Of a stretch of DNA of 64,000 nt, positions 7,679 through 16,957 are shown in pieces; positions within the stretch are counted from its first letter, which is position 1, and each line of letters starts with the position of its first letter. Source of the stretch: Clostridiales bacterium (GTDB lineage Bacteria > Bacillota > Clostridia > Christensenellales > Pumilibacteraceae); contig JAFLVG010000006.1 in assembly GCA_022508445.1 (NCBI GenBank), forward strand, positions 48,551-112,550. The letters run 5' to 3'. The notes beneath the pieces are model-generated. The model was not told where the DNA came from and searched no databases. It worked only from the letters and a program-made list of their open reading frames with translations. The position numbers and the translations under genes are program-made.

Positions 7679-10237
7679 ATGGACAAGACATACGATCCGC
7701 ACAGCTTCGAGCGCCGTCTTTACAAGAGATGGGTGGACGGCGGCTGTTTCAAACCGCGCGCCGGTAAGATGAAAAAGAAATTTTCGATAGTCCAGCCTCC
7801 GCCTAACATCACGGGACAACTGCACATGGGGCATGCCATGAACGTTACTATCCCCGACGCAATCGTGCGCTACAAGCGCATGAAGGGCTACGAAACGCTG
7901 TGGGTGCCCGGCTACGACCATGCCTCCATTGCAACCGAGGTCAAGGTGGTTGACGCAATGCGCGAGGAGGGTTTGAGTAAAGCCGACGTAGGCCGCGACG
8001 GGTTTTTGAAGCGCGCTTGGGATTGGAAGGAAAAATACGGCAACCGCATTGTGGAACAGCTCAAAACGATGGGCGTCAGCCTCGACTGGTCGAGAATGGC
8101 GTTTACCATGGACGAGGAGCGTTCGCGCGCAGTGCGAGAGGTGTTTGTGTCGCTGTACGAGCAAGGCTATATCTACCGCGGCGACAGAATAATAAATTGG
8201 TGCCCGGGCTGTAAGACGGCTATATCCGACGTAGAGGTCGATTACGCGTCGGAGCCGTCACATCTTTGGCACATTAAATACCCGTTCAAGGACGGTAGCG
8301 GATATGTTACCGTTGCGACGACACGTCCCGAAACTTTGCTCGGCGATACGGCGGTCGCGGTCAGCCCCAAGGACAAGCGTTACGCCGGCATGGAAGGGAA
8401 ATTGCTTATACTGCCGCTTGTCGGAAGAGAGATTCCCATAGTTTACGACGATTACGTTGAAGCGGACTTCGGCACGGGTGCGGTCAAGATTACGCCTGCG
8501 CACGATCCCAACGACTTCGAAGTGGGGCTTCGTCACAACCTCGAAGTTATATGCGTGATGAACGACGACGGAACGATGAACGAAAAGGCGGGCGCCTACT
8601 GCGGCATGCCGCGCGACAAGGCGCGTGCGGCGGTTGTAAAAGACTTGCAGGCGCAGGGCCTCATGGAAAAGATAGAGGACTACACGCACAACGTCGGGCA
8701 TTGCAGTAGGTGCAAGCAGACGGTCGAGCCGCTCGTGTCCAAGCAGTGGTTTGTCAAAATGACAGAGCTTGCCGCGCCTGCAATCGAGGCGGTCAAGACG
8801 GGCAAAATAAAGTTCATACCCAAGCGTTTCGAAAAATCGTATTTCAATTGGATGAATAACATTCGCGATTGGTGCATTTCGCGTCAGCTTTGGTGGGGAC
8901 ATCGCATTCCCGTGTTCTATTGCGACGGTTGCGGAAAAGAGATTGTCAGTAAGACCGATATCGAGGTCTGTCCGCATTGCGGCGGCAAGGTACACCAAGA
9001 CGAGGACGTTCTCGATACTTGGTTCAGCTCCGCGCTGTGGCCGTTTTCCACAATGGGCTGGCCTGACAAAACCGACGATCTCAAAAAATACTATCCAACC
9101 GACCTTCTCGTGACCGCTTACGACATCATCACATTCTGGGTGTCGCGCATGATATTTGCCGGATTGAAGTTCACGGGCGACGTGCCGTTTAAAGACGTTT
9201 ATATACACGGGCTTGTGCGCGACGAGCAGGGTAGAAAGATGAGTAAATCGCTCGGCAACGGCGTCGATCCCATGGAAGTTATCGAAACGGTGGGCGCGGA
9301 CGCGTTGAGATTTTCGCTCGTAAACGGCATTGCGAGAGGCGGAGACGTTTGCTTTTCCAACAATGCGTTAACGGCTTACCGCAACTTCATGAACAAGCTG
9401 TTTAATGCGGCGAAGTTTGTCATAGGCGCGTGCCAAAACGGTTATGTCAAAAACCCCAAGGCTCTTACCGCCGCCGACGGCTGGGTTATCGGTCGTATAA
9501 ACGAGCTTATCGCCGCAGTAAATCATTCTATGAACAGATACGACGTTGGGCATGCGGCACAACTTTTGTACGATTTCATTTGGGACGAGTTCTGCGATTG
9601 GTACATCGAGTTTGCAAAAGTGCAAATGAAAACGGGCAATGCACAAAACACCGCCGGCATACTGCGCTACGCGCTCGAAGTGCTGTTAAAGCTCGTGCAC
9701 CCGATTATTCCGTTCATTACGACCGAGATTTACGACAGCTTGCCGGATGCGGAAGGCGAGCTCATGCTCAAAGACTTTCCCAAGAAAAAGCGCGGCGACT
9801 ATGAGGGCGCGGTCAAGCTCACCGAGCGACTTAAAGACTGCGTGCGCGCTGTGCGCAATCTTAAACAGACCAATTCGGCAGTTGCAAAAACTCCCGAGGT
9901 GTTCTGCGACGGCGACGAGGAGCTTTGCGAGCTTATCAAGCAATATTTGCCCACGCTCGCCAAAACCGCCGAGGTCAAGGACGGCACCGCCCAAAACAGC
10001 GCGCTCATCGCACTCGACAGAATCAAGATATGTGTTCCGCTTGCCGATACGCAAAAGGAGCGCGACCGCCTCGAAAAAGAGCTTCAAAAATGCAAGTTCG
10101 AGCTTGAACTCGCTAAGTCCAAGCTAAACAACGAGGGCTTCCGCAGCAAGGCGCCGCAAAAACTGATTGACGCCGAGCTCGAAAAAGTGGAGCGTTACAC
10201 GGCGAACATCAAGGTGCTTACCGAAAAACTCGCATAA
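7679..10237 (+). CDS. valS: Valine-tRNA ligase
   Basis: 852 residues, normal for bacterial ValRS. It charges tRNA-Val with valine in the cytoplasm and edits threonine. Seen: class I signature 'PPNITGQLHMGHA' (about residues 41-53), the editing (CP1) domain around residues 190-330 with 'TTRPETLLGDTAVAV', zinc-binding Cys pairs ('CPGC', 'CSRC', 'CDGCG', 'CPHCGG'), 'RKMSKSLGN' at about residue 519, and the C-terminal coiled-coil arm of about 65 residues at the end. The ATG follows GAGGAG by 7 bases. Single-gene unit; no T-box is visible upstream, unlike many Clostridia. Confidence 0.97.
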   Translation: MDKTYDPHSFERRLYKRWVDGGCFKPRAGKMKKKFSIVQPPPNITGQLHMGHAMNVTIPDAIVRYKRMKGYETLWVPGYDHASIATEVKVVDAMREEGLSKADVGRDGFLKRAWDWKEKYGNRIVEQLKTMGVSLDWSRMAFTMDEERSRAVREVFVSLYEQGYIYRGDRIINWCPGCKTAISDVEVDYASEPSHLWHIKYPFKDGSGYVTVATTRPETLLGDTAVAVSPKDKRYAGMEGKLLILPLVGREIPIVYDDYVEADFGTGAVKITPAHDPNDFEVGLRHNLEVICVMNDDGTMNEKAGAYCGMPRDKARAAVVKDLQAQGLMEKIEDYTHNVGHCSRCKQTVEPLVSKQWFVKMTELAAPAIEAVKTGKIKFIPKRFEKSYFNWMNNIRDWCISRQLWWGHRIPVFYCDGCGKEIVSKTDIEVCPHCGGKVHQDEDVLDTWFSSALWPFSTMGWPDKTDDLKKYYPTDLLVTAYDIITFWVSRMIFAGLKFTGDVPFKDVYIHGLVRDEQGRKMSKSLGNGVDPMEVIETVGADALRFSLVNGIARGGDVCFSNNALTAYRNFMNKLFNAAKFVIGACQNGYVKNPKALTAADGWVIGRINELIAAVNHSMNRYDVGHAAQLLYDFIWDEFCDWYIEFAKVQMKTGNAQNTAGILRYALEVLLKLVHPIIPFITTEIYDSLPDAEGELMLKDFPKKKRGDYEGAVKLTERLKDCVRAVRNLKQTNSAVAKTPEVFCDGDEELCELIKQYLPTLAKTAEVKDGTAQNSALIALDRIKICVPLADTQKERDRLEKELQKCKFELELAKSKLNNEGFRSKAPQKLIDAELEKVERYTANIKVLTEKLA

Positions 10238-10262
10238 TTATCCATTTAAATTTGCGAAACTG

Positions 10263-10291
10263 TTTACTTTTGACCGTAAAAATGTTATAAT
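10263..10291 (+). promoter_or_regulatory. Probable promoter of the DUF4364-TSCPD-bioY unit
   Basis: TTTACT, 17-base spacer, TATAAT. It lies in the gap between valS and the DUF4364 gene; the leader would be about 27 bases and carries ACGGAG. Confidence 0.6.
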
Positions 10292-10324
10292 GACACTCTA
10301 CTCTCAATTTTTATAACGGAGTGA

Positions 10325-10852
10325 ATGTTGGAACAATCCGAAGAGGAATTGCTGAATAAACTTATTGTATTGTTCGTTTTCGACAAAATGGACATTGCAC
10401 TCGACTACAATACTATAATCAACATCTGCTACACACAAAACGGATGGATGATGCCTTTGTATTGTATGGACGCAATCGATAAGCTTGTCAAATCGAACTT
10501 CATACATAAGGTTGACCGCGGGCGCGAAAAGCTGTATTCTATGACGCCCGACGGCAGGGCGTGCCTTGCGAATTTTTATTCGCGCATTCCCGAATCGCTG
10601 CGGCAGGAGATAAGCGACTACGTCAAAGCGAACAGAATGTCGTATAAACGCCGTCAGGAATACAAGCATACATATTATAAGAATAAGGACGGCACCTATA
10701 CGGTGTGGCTACGCGTCGTCGAGCCGTCGTCCACTCTTCTCGATTTGAAGTTCGTAGTTGCCAACAATAGAACGGCGAAGTATATTCACGAGAATTGGGA
10801 AAAGAATGCGGCAAGCATATATCTGATGCTACACGACAGGCTCACGGAGTGA
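10325..10852 (+). CDS. DUF4364 family protein
   Basis: 175 residues. The N-terminal 85 residues look like a winged-helix fold ('LDYNTIINICYTQNGWMMP', 'LVKSNFIHKV', 'MTPDGRACL'), the pattern of the DUF4364 family common in Clostridia; the C-terminal half is a beta-rich domain with 'YTVWLRVVE'. The family is uncharacterised; a transcription-regulator role is suggested by the winged helix. First gene of a short unit with the TSCPD protein (12-base gap) and bioY. Start ATG chosen for ACGGAG 5-8 bases upstream. Confidence 0.8.
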   Translation: MLEQSEEELLNKLIVLFVFDKMDIALDYNTIINICYTQNGWMMPLYCMDAIDKLVKSNFIHKVDRGREKLYSMTPDGRACLANFYSRIPESLRQEISDYVKANRMSYKRRQEYKHTYYKNKDGTYTVWLRVVEPSSTLLDLKFVVANNRTAKYIHENWEKNAASIYLMLHDRLTE

Positions 10853-10864
10853 AGGAGAGAAATC

Positions 10865-11122
10865 ATGTATACATACAAAACGCAAGGAACTTGTTCGCGT
10901 GAGATACAGTTCGATGTGGAAAACAACAAGATTACGGCGGTTAAGTTTATAAACGGCTGCGCGGGCAATACGCAGGGTGTTGCGCGGCTTGCGGTCGGTC
11001 GCGACGTGGACGAGGTAATATCGCTGCTCGAAGGTGTTAAGTGCCGCAACGGCACGTCTTGTCCCGATCAGCTTGCCCGTGCATTGAAGGAGTACAAGGC
11101 GAACAGCGTAGCCGAAGTGTAA
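10865..11122 (+). CDS. TSCPD domain protein (TIGR03905 family)
   Basis: 85 residues. It carries the pattern of the small TSCPD proteins: 'TYKTQGTCSREIQFDV', 'VKFINGCAGNTQGVARL', 'GVKCRNGTSCPDQLARAL', with conserved Cys in 'GTCS', 'GCAGN' and 'CRNGTSCPDQ'. The related domain occurs at the C-terminus of vitamin-B12-dependent ribonucleotide reductases, but stand-alone members have no known reaction. Ribosome site GAAGGAGAGAAATC before ATG. It sits between DUF4364 and bioY; the link is not understood. Confidence 0.85.
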   Translation: MYTYKTQGTCSREIQFDVENNKITAVKFINGCAGNTQGVARLAVGRDVDEVISLLEGVKCRNGTSCPDQLARALKEYKANSVAEV

Positions 11123-11129
11123 TCGATTG

Positions 11130-11723
11130 ATGAACACGAGACGTCTATTGTACATAGCTATATTCACTGCGCTTATCACAGTGGGCGGACTTGTGTCCGT
11201 TCCGGTGCCGTTTACACAAGTGCAGCTGTCCTTCCAGACGGTATTCGTGATCATGGCAGGGCTTGTACTCGGCGGACGTGACGGAGCGTTTTCCGTTCTC
11301 GTTTATCTTGCAATGGGACTTTTGGGACTGCCGGTATTCACGCAAGGCGGCGGTCTCGGTTACGTAACGATGCCGTCGTTCGGTTATTTGATAGGCTTCC
11401 CGATAGGCGCTTTTGTCGCCGGCGCTTTGCGCTACAAGCTCAAAACCTCTGTGCGCGGCAAGGTGTTTTTGTGCGCGCTCGTCGGAATGATACCCGTGTA
11501 CATTTTCGGCGTAACCTATCAAGTGCTTATTCTGTATTATTATACGGGAAGTGCCTGGGCGGCCGCAATAGGCTCTGTCGCCGGAGTAGCCATTTTGATG
11601 CTCAAAGACGCAGTGCTTTTGGGATGTGCGTCGTCGCTGTACCCGTCGATAAATAGGGCGATGCCGCACGTCACGCACGATAGGCTCGTCCGTCGTACCG
11701 AAAAACATTCGAGCAAGCAATAA
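11130..11723 (+). CDS. bioY: Biotin transporter S component BioY
   Basis: 197 residues from the ATG at 11130. Six membrane segments and the BioY signature region 'VPVPFTQVQLSFQTVFVIMAGLVLG', 'GLLGLPVFTQGGGLGYV' and 'PSFGYLIGFPIGAFVAG'. It is the substrate-binding subunit of an ECF-type transporter that brings biotin into the cell, with the shared EcfAAT module encoded elsewhere. The start is 7 bases after the TSCPD stop with no clear ribosome site, so translation is probably coupled. No BirA site was recognised. A terminator follows at 11741. Confidence 0.93.
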   Translation: MNTRRLLYIAIFTALITVGGLVSVPVPFTQVQLSFQTVFVIMAGLVLGGRDGAFSVLVYLAMGLLGLPVFTQGGGLGYVTMPSFGYLIGFPIGAFVAGALRYKLKTSVRGKVFLCALVGMIPVYIFGVTYQVLILYYYTGSAWAAAIGSVAGVAILMLKDAVLLGCASSLYPSINRAMPHVTHDRLVRRTEKHSSKQ

Positions 11724-11740
11724 AAACCGTATTTTAATCA

Positions 11741-11766
11741 AGCCCGACGCGTATTCGGGCTTTTTT
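11741..11766 (+). terminator. Intrinsic terminator after bioY
   Basis: GCCCGA / TCGGGC stem with a 7-base loop and a T6 tract. Confidence 0.9.
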
Positions 11767-11967
11767 GTTAAAAATAAATTAGGTATTATACTAAGAAGCA
11801 AGCCTCTTCCTCGCGTGCATTGTACGCTTTTTCCGCTTGCCTTGCAACCGGATATCATACCTAATTTGTTCTCGTCGCAAATTTGCCATTGCAAGCAAGC
11901 AAATTTACTCCTCGAATCAATAGTCAAATTATACAAAATCGTCGGTCGATATTTATGCAAAATTACA
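11767..11967 (+). other. Intergenic stretch with no recognised feature
   Basis: About 200 bases between the bioY terminator and the promoter of the ABC ATPase gene. A 'GCAAATTTGC...GCAAATTT' partial repeat lies at about 11876-11910. I see no ORF with a ribosome site, no tRNA and no known riboswitch pattern. Confidence 0.4.
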
Positions 11968-11996
11968 TTGCTATCTTAATCGAAAGGGTGTATAAT
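11968..11996 (+). promoter_or_regulatory. Probable promoter of the ABC ATPase gene
   Basis: TTGCTA, 17-base spacer, TATAAT at 11991-11996; the ATG is at 12030 with AAGGAGAAAATT in between. Confidence 0.65.
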
Positions 11997-12029
11997 ATTT
12001 AAAACCCACATAGTAATAAGGAGAAAATT

Positions 12030-14219
12030 ATGGCAAGTTTGTCTTTGCAGCACATCTACAAGATTTACTCGGGCGGCGTTCGCGCTGTCAGTGATTTCAA
12101 CCTCGAAATCGACGACAAAGAATTCATCGTTTTCGTCGGTCCGTCGGGTTGCGGTAAATCCACTACGCTTCGTATGATTGCCGGCTTGGAGGATATATCT
12201 TCCGGTGCGCTTTATATCGACGATAGGCTCGTAAACGACGTAGAACCGAAGGATCGCGATATCGCGATGGTTTTCCAAAACTACGCGCTTTATCCGCACA
12301 TGACGGTGTACGACAACATGGCTTTCGGATTGAGACTTCGCCATGTTCCCGCAAAGGTCATAGACGAGAAAGTTCAAGAGGCGGCGAGCATACTCGGCAT
12401 ACAACATCTTTTGAACCGCAGACCCAAGGCTTTGTCGGGCGGTCAGCGTCAGCGTGTCGCGCTCGGTCGTGCTATCGTTCGCGAACCCAAGGTATTCCTT
12501 TTGGACGAGCCGCTTTCTAACCTCGACGCAAAACTGCGCGTTCAGATGCGTACCGAGATCACAAAGATTCACCACCGTCTTGCCACGACGTTCATTTACG
12601 TCACGCACGACCAGACCGAGGCTATGACGATGGGTACGCGTATCGTCGTCATGAAAGACGGTATCGTGCAACAGGTAGACACGCCCACCACTCTTTACGA
12701 CAACCCCGCAAACTTGTTTGTCGCGTGCTTCCTCGGCTCGCCGCAAATGAACATATTCAAATCCAAGCTCGTTGAAGAGAACGGCGAGTTGTACGCACTC
12801 ATCGGCGAAACCAACAAGGTCATGATCCCCAAAGCGCGTGCAAAACGTATCATCGACAACAGCATTGTCGGCAGTGACGTGCTTTTGGGTATCCGTCCCG
12901 AGGACGTACATTACGAACAAGCGCTCATCGACGCGCATCCCGAATCGGTTATCGACGCGACGATCGACGTTATCGAAAATCTCGGTAACGAAACCATTTT
13001 GTATCTCAACGTAGAGGGAAAAGACGACTATACGATTGCGCGCGTCAATTCGCGCTACTCGTTCGAGCAGGGCGATCAGGTCAAGATGTATCTTGCGACT
13101 GACCACGCGCATCTTTTCGATCCCACAACCGAGTTCACGCTCATGGGCGTACCCGACTACAACCTCATCCCTGCGCAAGCGGTTGCTACCGACGGATCGC
13201 TTTCCGTCGTGTTCGGCGATACCCGTATCGATCTTCCCGAATCTGTTTTGACAAAGATTACAGACAAGAGCGTTATCAACAATCAAGTTGTGCTCGGCAT
13301 ACCTCCTGCGGCGCTTAAAGCAGAGGGCGGAGAGGGCGACGCGGTCATCGAAGGCGTTGCGGAATTCTTCGACAATTATCCGCGCTTCAAAGCGGTTTAC
13401 GCTACCGTATCCGGCATGAAGAACTATCTCATCATGTCGTATCCGCTCGACGCACCGTTCCACGGCGGCGAGAAAGTCAAAGCGTATGTCGATCCGACAA
13501 AGATTCAATTGTTCAATGCCGACGGCGAGCGCCTCGTTGCCGACACCGATGTCGGAAGCAACACGACGACCGGCGCTATCACCGACACGAACGGAACGTT
13601 GGCGTACAGATTTACCGCCGAAAACGGTTCCAAGAATAAGCTCGCATTCGACAACTACACCATCGAATCAGACGAGAGCGGCGTCAAACAGACAAAAATC
13701 AAATTCGACGATTTGCAGACTGCCGCGGAAGGCACGCCTATGTATATTCTTCCGCACGGCATGGCTATCGACAAGGAATCGCTCGCACAAACGCCCAAGA
13801 TGGTGCTTAGCGGCATTATCAAACATCTCGACGAGTACCGCAAGGACGCGATAATCACCGTCGAGGTAGCAGGTATCAACGGTGACTTGACGGCAATCGT
13901 CCGCAACTTCTCCGGATATAACACCGGCGACAAAATCAAACTCGCGGTCAATCCTCATGCGATTGTCATCGGTGAATACGAAAGCGTTGCGCAGGCGGTC
14001 AAGAGCGAGGCGGCGCAAAGCGAAGGCGAGGCGCGCATGAAGGAGCTTGTAGCGGCGCGTCAAAAAGAGAAGGAGCTCGAAGAAGCCGCAAAACGCCCCG
14101 TGAAGCCGGCAAAAGAGCAAGCGGCTACTACCGTAAAGGCGCCCGCGGCTAAAAAGACCGCAGCGAAAAAACCTGCCGCAAAGCCGGCTGTGAAGCGCCC
14201 GACCGCAAAAAAGAAATAA
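12030..14219 (+). CDS. MalK/UgpC/MsmK-type ABC ATPase with triplicated regulatory domain
   Basis: 729 residues, about twice the family length of 365-375. Residues 1-240 form a standard sugar-importer ATPase: Walker A 'GPSGCGKST' (37-45), signature 'LSGGQ' (135-139), Walker B 'VFLLDEP' (155-161), H-loop 'THDQTEAM'. Residues about 250-375 are the usual MalK regulatory domain with TOBE strands. Two further copies of that pattern follow at about 388-505 and 545-655 ('DNQVVLGI..P', 'G(D/E)KVKAYVD'-type strands). The tail (about 690-729) is an Ala/Lys/Pro-rich, histone-like stretch. No permease or binding protein is nearby, so it may be a shared ATPase serving several sugar importers. Which sugars is unknown. 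Confidence 0.9.
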   Translation: MASLSLQHIYKIYSGGVRAVSDFNLEIDDKEFIVFVGPSGCGKSTTLRMIAGLEDISSGALYIDDRLVNDVEPKDRDIAMVFQNYALYPHMTVYDNMAFGLRLRHVPAKVIDEKVQEAASILGIQHLLNRRPKALSGGQRQRVALGRAIVREPKVFLLDEPLSNLDAKLRVQMRTEITKIHHRLATTFIYVTHDQTEAMTMGTRIVVMKDGIVQQVDTPTTLYDNPANLFVACFLGSPQMNIFKSKLVEENGELYALIGETNKVMIPKARAKRIIDNSIVGSDVLLGIRPEDVHYEQALIDAHPESVIDATIDVIENLGNETILYLNVEGKDDYTIARVNSRYSFEQGDQVKMYLATDHAHLFDPTTEFTLMGVPDYNLIPAQAVATDGSLSVVFGDTRIDLPESVLTKITDKSVINNQVVLGIPPAALKAEGGEGDAVIEGVAEFFDNYPRFKAVYATVSGMKNYLIMSYPLDAPFHGGEKVKAYVDPTKIQLFNADGERLVADTDVGSNTTTGAITDTNGTLAYRFTAENGSKNKLAFDNYTIESDESGVKQTKIKFDDLQTAAEGTPMYILPHGMAIDKESLAQTPKMVLSGIIKHLDEYRKDAIITVEVAGINGDLTAIVRNFSGYNTGDKIKLAVNPHAIVIGEYESVAQAVKSEAAQSEGEARMKELVAARQKEKELEEAAKRPVKPAKEQAATTVKAPAAKKTAAKKPAAKPAVKRPTAKKK

Positions 14220-14252
14220 TAACAAAAAAGAAATAATAAAGTGAAATAAATA

Positions 14253-14283
14253 AAACTGCCCCGATTATTCGAGGCAGTTTTTT
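14253..14283. terminator. Bidirectional terminator between ABC ATPase and cysS
   Basis: AAACTGCC / GGCAGTTT stem with T tracts on both strands, between two convergent genes. Confidence 0.85.
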
Positions 14284-14305
14284 CATGCAATCACATGTTA
14301 ATAAT

Positions 14306-15712
14306 TTATTTCTTTTTAAGCTCGTAGCCGGTCTTGCTGTCGAGAACGGTGTAGCCAAGCTCGTCGAGCTTTGTCCTGAGAGCGTCCGAGGTCGCCCAGT
14401 CCTTGTTCTGTCTTGCGGCAAACCGCTCTTCTGCGATTTTTTTCACGTCATCGGGAATGGCTTGATCGTCATGCGCATTCGGCTGTTCGGGGGCGAGGTG
14501 AAGATCAAGGCCCAAAATATCGTTCAATTGCTCGGCGGCGTCGTAAATCTGCCTGCATGCCGGGAGCTTTGCCATCGTCCAAAGCTCGCCGAGCGCGAGA
14601 GGAAAGTTAAGATCGTCATACACTGCGGCAATCACCGCGGCTTTTTGATTTTCGACCTTCTGCGCAGTTTCCGAATCCGCGGATTTCGCAGCCTTGCATG
14701 CGGAAATAGCCGAACGCAAGCGGTTATAAGCGGTAGCCGCACTCGACAATCCGTCAAACGTGAAGTTGAGCTTGTTGCGGTAGTGCGTGTTCATGCAAAA
14801 GTAACGGAAGGCGAGCGGCGAGTAGCCCTTTGCGATGAGATCGTCGATAGTGTATACATTGCCGAGCGACTTACTCATTTTGCCGCCGTCGACGAGCATA
14901 AATTCGCCGTGCATCCACAGATTGACTACTTGATGTCCTTCGAGCGATTCTGATTGCGCAATCTCGTTTTCGTGATGAATGGGAATATGATCGACTCCGC
15001 CCGTGTGTATGTCGAAACGTTCGCCCAAGAACTTTTTGCTCATGGTCGAGCATTCGATATGCCAACCCGGGTAGCCCATGCCCCAGGGCGAAGCCCATTG
15101 CATTATGTGGTTCTTTTCTGCTTTTTTCCAAAGCGCGAAGTCGGCGGGATGACGTTTTTGCGTGTTTATCGCCACGCGCGCTCCGGCAAGCGCGTCCTCT
15201 ATATTGCAACGCGACAGCTTGCCGTAGCCGTCGAACTTGGAAATATCGAAGTAAATTCCATCGTCCGTTTCGTAGCCGTAGCCCAGCTCGCACAACTTTT
15301 GAACGAACTCTATCATTTCATCGATGTTGTCGGTGGCTTTGGCTATGATTTCAGGCGTGAGAATGTTAAGACGGGCGAGGTCTTTGAAGAAAACCTCCGA
15401 ATAGAACGCGGCAATCTCCTCGGGCGATTTGTTTTGTTTCTTGGCGGCGGACTGCATTTTGTCCTCGCCGTCGTCGCCGTCGGACATCAAATGCCCGACG
15501 TCTGTTATGTTCATAACAGATTTGGTAATATAGCCGGCATGTTTGAGCGTGCGGCGCAGCTCATCCATAAACACATACGTCCGAAGATTGCCGATGTGCG
15601 CATAGTTGTAAACGGTAGGACCGCATGAATATGTGGTGACGTATGGCGGCGCGATCGGCTCAAACTGTTCTTTTTTTCGCGTTAGCGTATTGTAAAACTG
15701 CAATTTTTTCAT
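14306..15712 (-). CDS. cysS: Cysteine-tRNA ligase
   Basis: 468 residues, normal length. It charges tRNA-Cys. Seen: 'YSCGPTVYNYAHIGN' near residue 28 with the zinc Cys and the HIGH-type motif, 'YPGWHIECS' (zinc Cys) near 205, 'HTGGVDHIPIHHENEIAQSE' near 235, 'KMSKSLGN' near 270, DALR-type helical C-terminus. Its ATG overlaps the stop of cysE by 4 bases, so the two are co-translated: cysteine supply and cysteine charging in one unit. No T-box was recognised before the operon. Confidence 0.96.
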   Translation of the reverse strand: MKKLQFYNTLTRKKEQFEPIAPPYVTTYSCGPTVYNYAHIGNLRTYVFMDELRRTLKHAGYITKSVMNITDVGHLMSDGDDGEDKMQSAAKKQNKSPEEIAAFYSEVFFKDLARLNILTPEIIAKATDNIDEMIEFVQKLCELGYGYETDDGIYFDISKFDGYGKLSRCNIEDALAGARVAINTQKRHPADFALWKKAEKNHIMQWASPWGMGYPGWHIECSTMSKKFLGERFDIHTGGVDHIPIHHENEIAQSESLEGHQVVNLWMHGEFMLVDGGKMSKSLGNVYTIDDLIAKGYSPLAFRYFCMNTHYRNKLNFTFDGLSSAATAYNRLRSAISACKAAKSADSETAQKVENQKAAVIAAVYDDLNFPLALGELWTMAKLPACRQIYDAAEQLNDILGLDLHLAPEQPNAHDDQAIPDDVKKIAEERFAARQNKDWATSDALRTKLDELGYTVLDSKTGYELKKK

Positions 15713-16425
15713 TTCTGCTCCGTGCCTTTGTCAGTTTTGTCGTTTTTGTTATCCGTTTTTTTGACGGACGCTTGCATTTCGGTAATCTTATTTTCAAGTT
15801 CCGCAACCTTCGCGGAAAGAGCCGCGATATCGTCCTCTACGGGATCCGGAACAGCTTGATTGAGGATGTCCGTGCAAACGTCGTCTACGCGTTTTCCGGC
15901 TATGCGCACTATGCGTCCCGGAACGCCCACGACGGTGGCGTTTGGCGGAACTTCGTTGAGAACAATCGAGCCGGCTCCGATCTTTGCTCCGTTTCCGACC
16001 GTGAACGGTCCCAAAACCTTTGCACCGGAGCAAATCATTACGTTATCTCCGATGGTGGGGTGGCGCTTGCCCTTGTCTTTACCTGTGCCGCCGAGAGTCA
16101 CGCCCTGGTAAATTATTACGTTGTTTCCGACGACAGCGGTTTCGCCTATAACTACGCCGGATCCGTGATCTATAAACACTCCGTGTCCGATCGTTGCGCC
16201 GGGATGAATCTCTATGCCCGTAAAAAAGCGGGTGAGAGAGGAGAGTATTCGCGCCAAAAGAAAGTATCTGTGCACGTGCAGGAAGTGAAAAAACCTGTAC
16301 ATCAAAAGCGCATGAAAGCCGCTCGAACACAAAGCCGCTTCGAACTTGTTTCTTGTCGCCGGATCGTACTTCATGACTGCGTTCAGATCGCGCTTGATTG
16401 CAGTAAAGGCATATACGGATTTCAT
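15709..16425 (-). CDS. cysE: Serine O-acetyltransferase
   Basis: 238 residues. It makes O-acetylserine from serine and acetyl-CoA, the first step of cysteine synthesis. The left-handed beta-helix hexapeptide repeats are clear ('GIEIHPGATIGHGVFIDHGS', 'GETAVVGNNVIIYQGVTLGG', 'HPTIGDNVMICSGAKVLGP'), with the catalytic His in 'DHGSGVVIGE'. After the catalytic core there is a 45-residue charged, coiled-coil-like, Lys/Asp-rich tail not needed for catalysis. Upstream gene of the cysE-cysS pair; ACGGAG ribosome site before the ATG. Confidence 0.94.
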   Translation of the reverse strand: MKSVYAFTAIKRDLNAVMKYDPATRNKFEAALCSSGFHALLMYRFFHFLHVHRYFLLARILSSLTRFFTGIEIHPGATIGHGVFIDHGSGVVIGETAVVGNNVIIYQGVTLGGTGKDKGKRHPTIGDNVMICSGAKVLGPFTVGNGAKIGAGSIVLNEVPPNATVVGVPGRIVRIAGKRVDDVCTDILNQAVPDPVEDDIAALSAKVAELENKITEMQASVKKTDNKNDKTDKGTEQK

Positions 16426-16454
16426 GTTTGCTCCGTTAATTATATTGGAAAATA

Positions 16455-16495
16455 AAACGCCGCACGCGACCGAATCGGTATGCGGGCAGGCGTTT
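16455..16495 (-). terminator. Terminator after marR (minus strand)
   Basis: Long imperfect hairpin closed by AAACGCC / GGCGTTT with an inner ACCG / CGGT stem, followed on the minus strand by TTTTATTTT. Confidence 0.6.
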
Positions 16496-16517
16496 GCAAA
16501 ACGAATGAACTTGGCGG

Positions 16518-16922
16518 TTATTCAACGCCGTTGAGAAATTCGATGGCGGCGTCGAGCTTTTTCTCGCCCTTTTGCGCCTCTTTCTCATTGAGTTTAAGCT
16601 GTTCTGTAACAGATTCGTCGAGCTCTTTAATCATGCGGTTGAGCTCTGCCGTGCCCTTATCGGTTATTTTATAATGTATGGAACGCATGTCACGGTCGCC
16701 GCGCTGTTTTTCTATCAATCCTTCGGCGATCATATTGCGCGCAAGAATGGTGAGATTCGGTTTTGCAATACAAAGCTCGTTCACTAGCTCTTTGGGGGAG
16801 AGTACATCATTGCGAACGAGATAGAGAAGACGCATTTTTTGGGAAATAATAGCTCCGTTATCGCAATTTTTACACAGCTTTCTTGTGGTAACATTTATTG
16901 CAAGTATTTGTTCGGCAAGCAT
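16518..16922 (-). CDS. MarR family transcriptional regulator
   Basis: 134 residues from the ATG at 16922, chosen because AAAGGAGA lies 6 bases before it; a longer reading to 17039 has no ribosome site and would run through the promoter. The winged-helix core is visible: 'LSPKELVNELCIAKPNLTILARNMIAEGLIEKQRGDRDMRSIHYKITDKG' covers the recognition helix and wing, though I quote it only in part: 'AKPNLTILARNM' and 'RGDRDMRSIHYKIT'. It is divergent from the giant surface-protein gene. A perfect palindrome lies between its own -35 and -10, which suggests self-repression. The ligand is unknown. Confidence 0.9.
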   Translation of the reverse strand: MLAEQILAINVTTRKLCKNCDNGAIISQKMRLLYLVRNDVLSPKELVNELCIAKPNLTILARNMIAEGLIEKQRGDRDMRSIHYKITDKGTAELNRMIKELDESVTEQLKLNEKEAQKGEKKLDAAIEFLNGVE

Positions 16923-16957
16923 AAAAATCTCCTTTGAAATGTTTACTATGTAAATCG

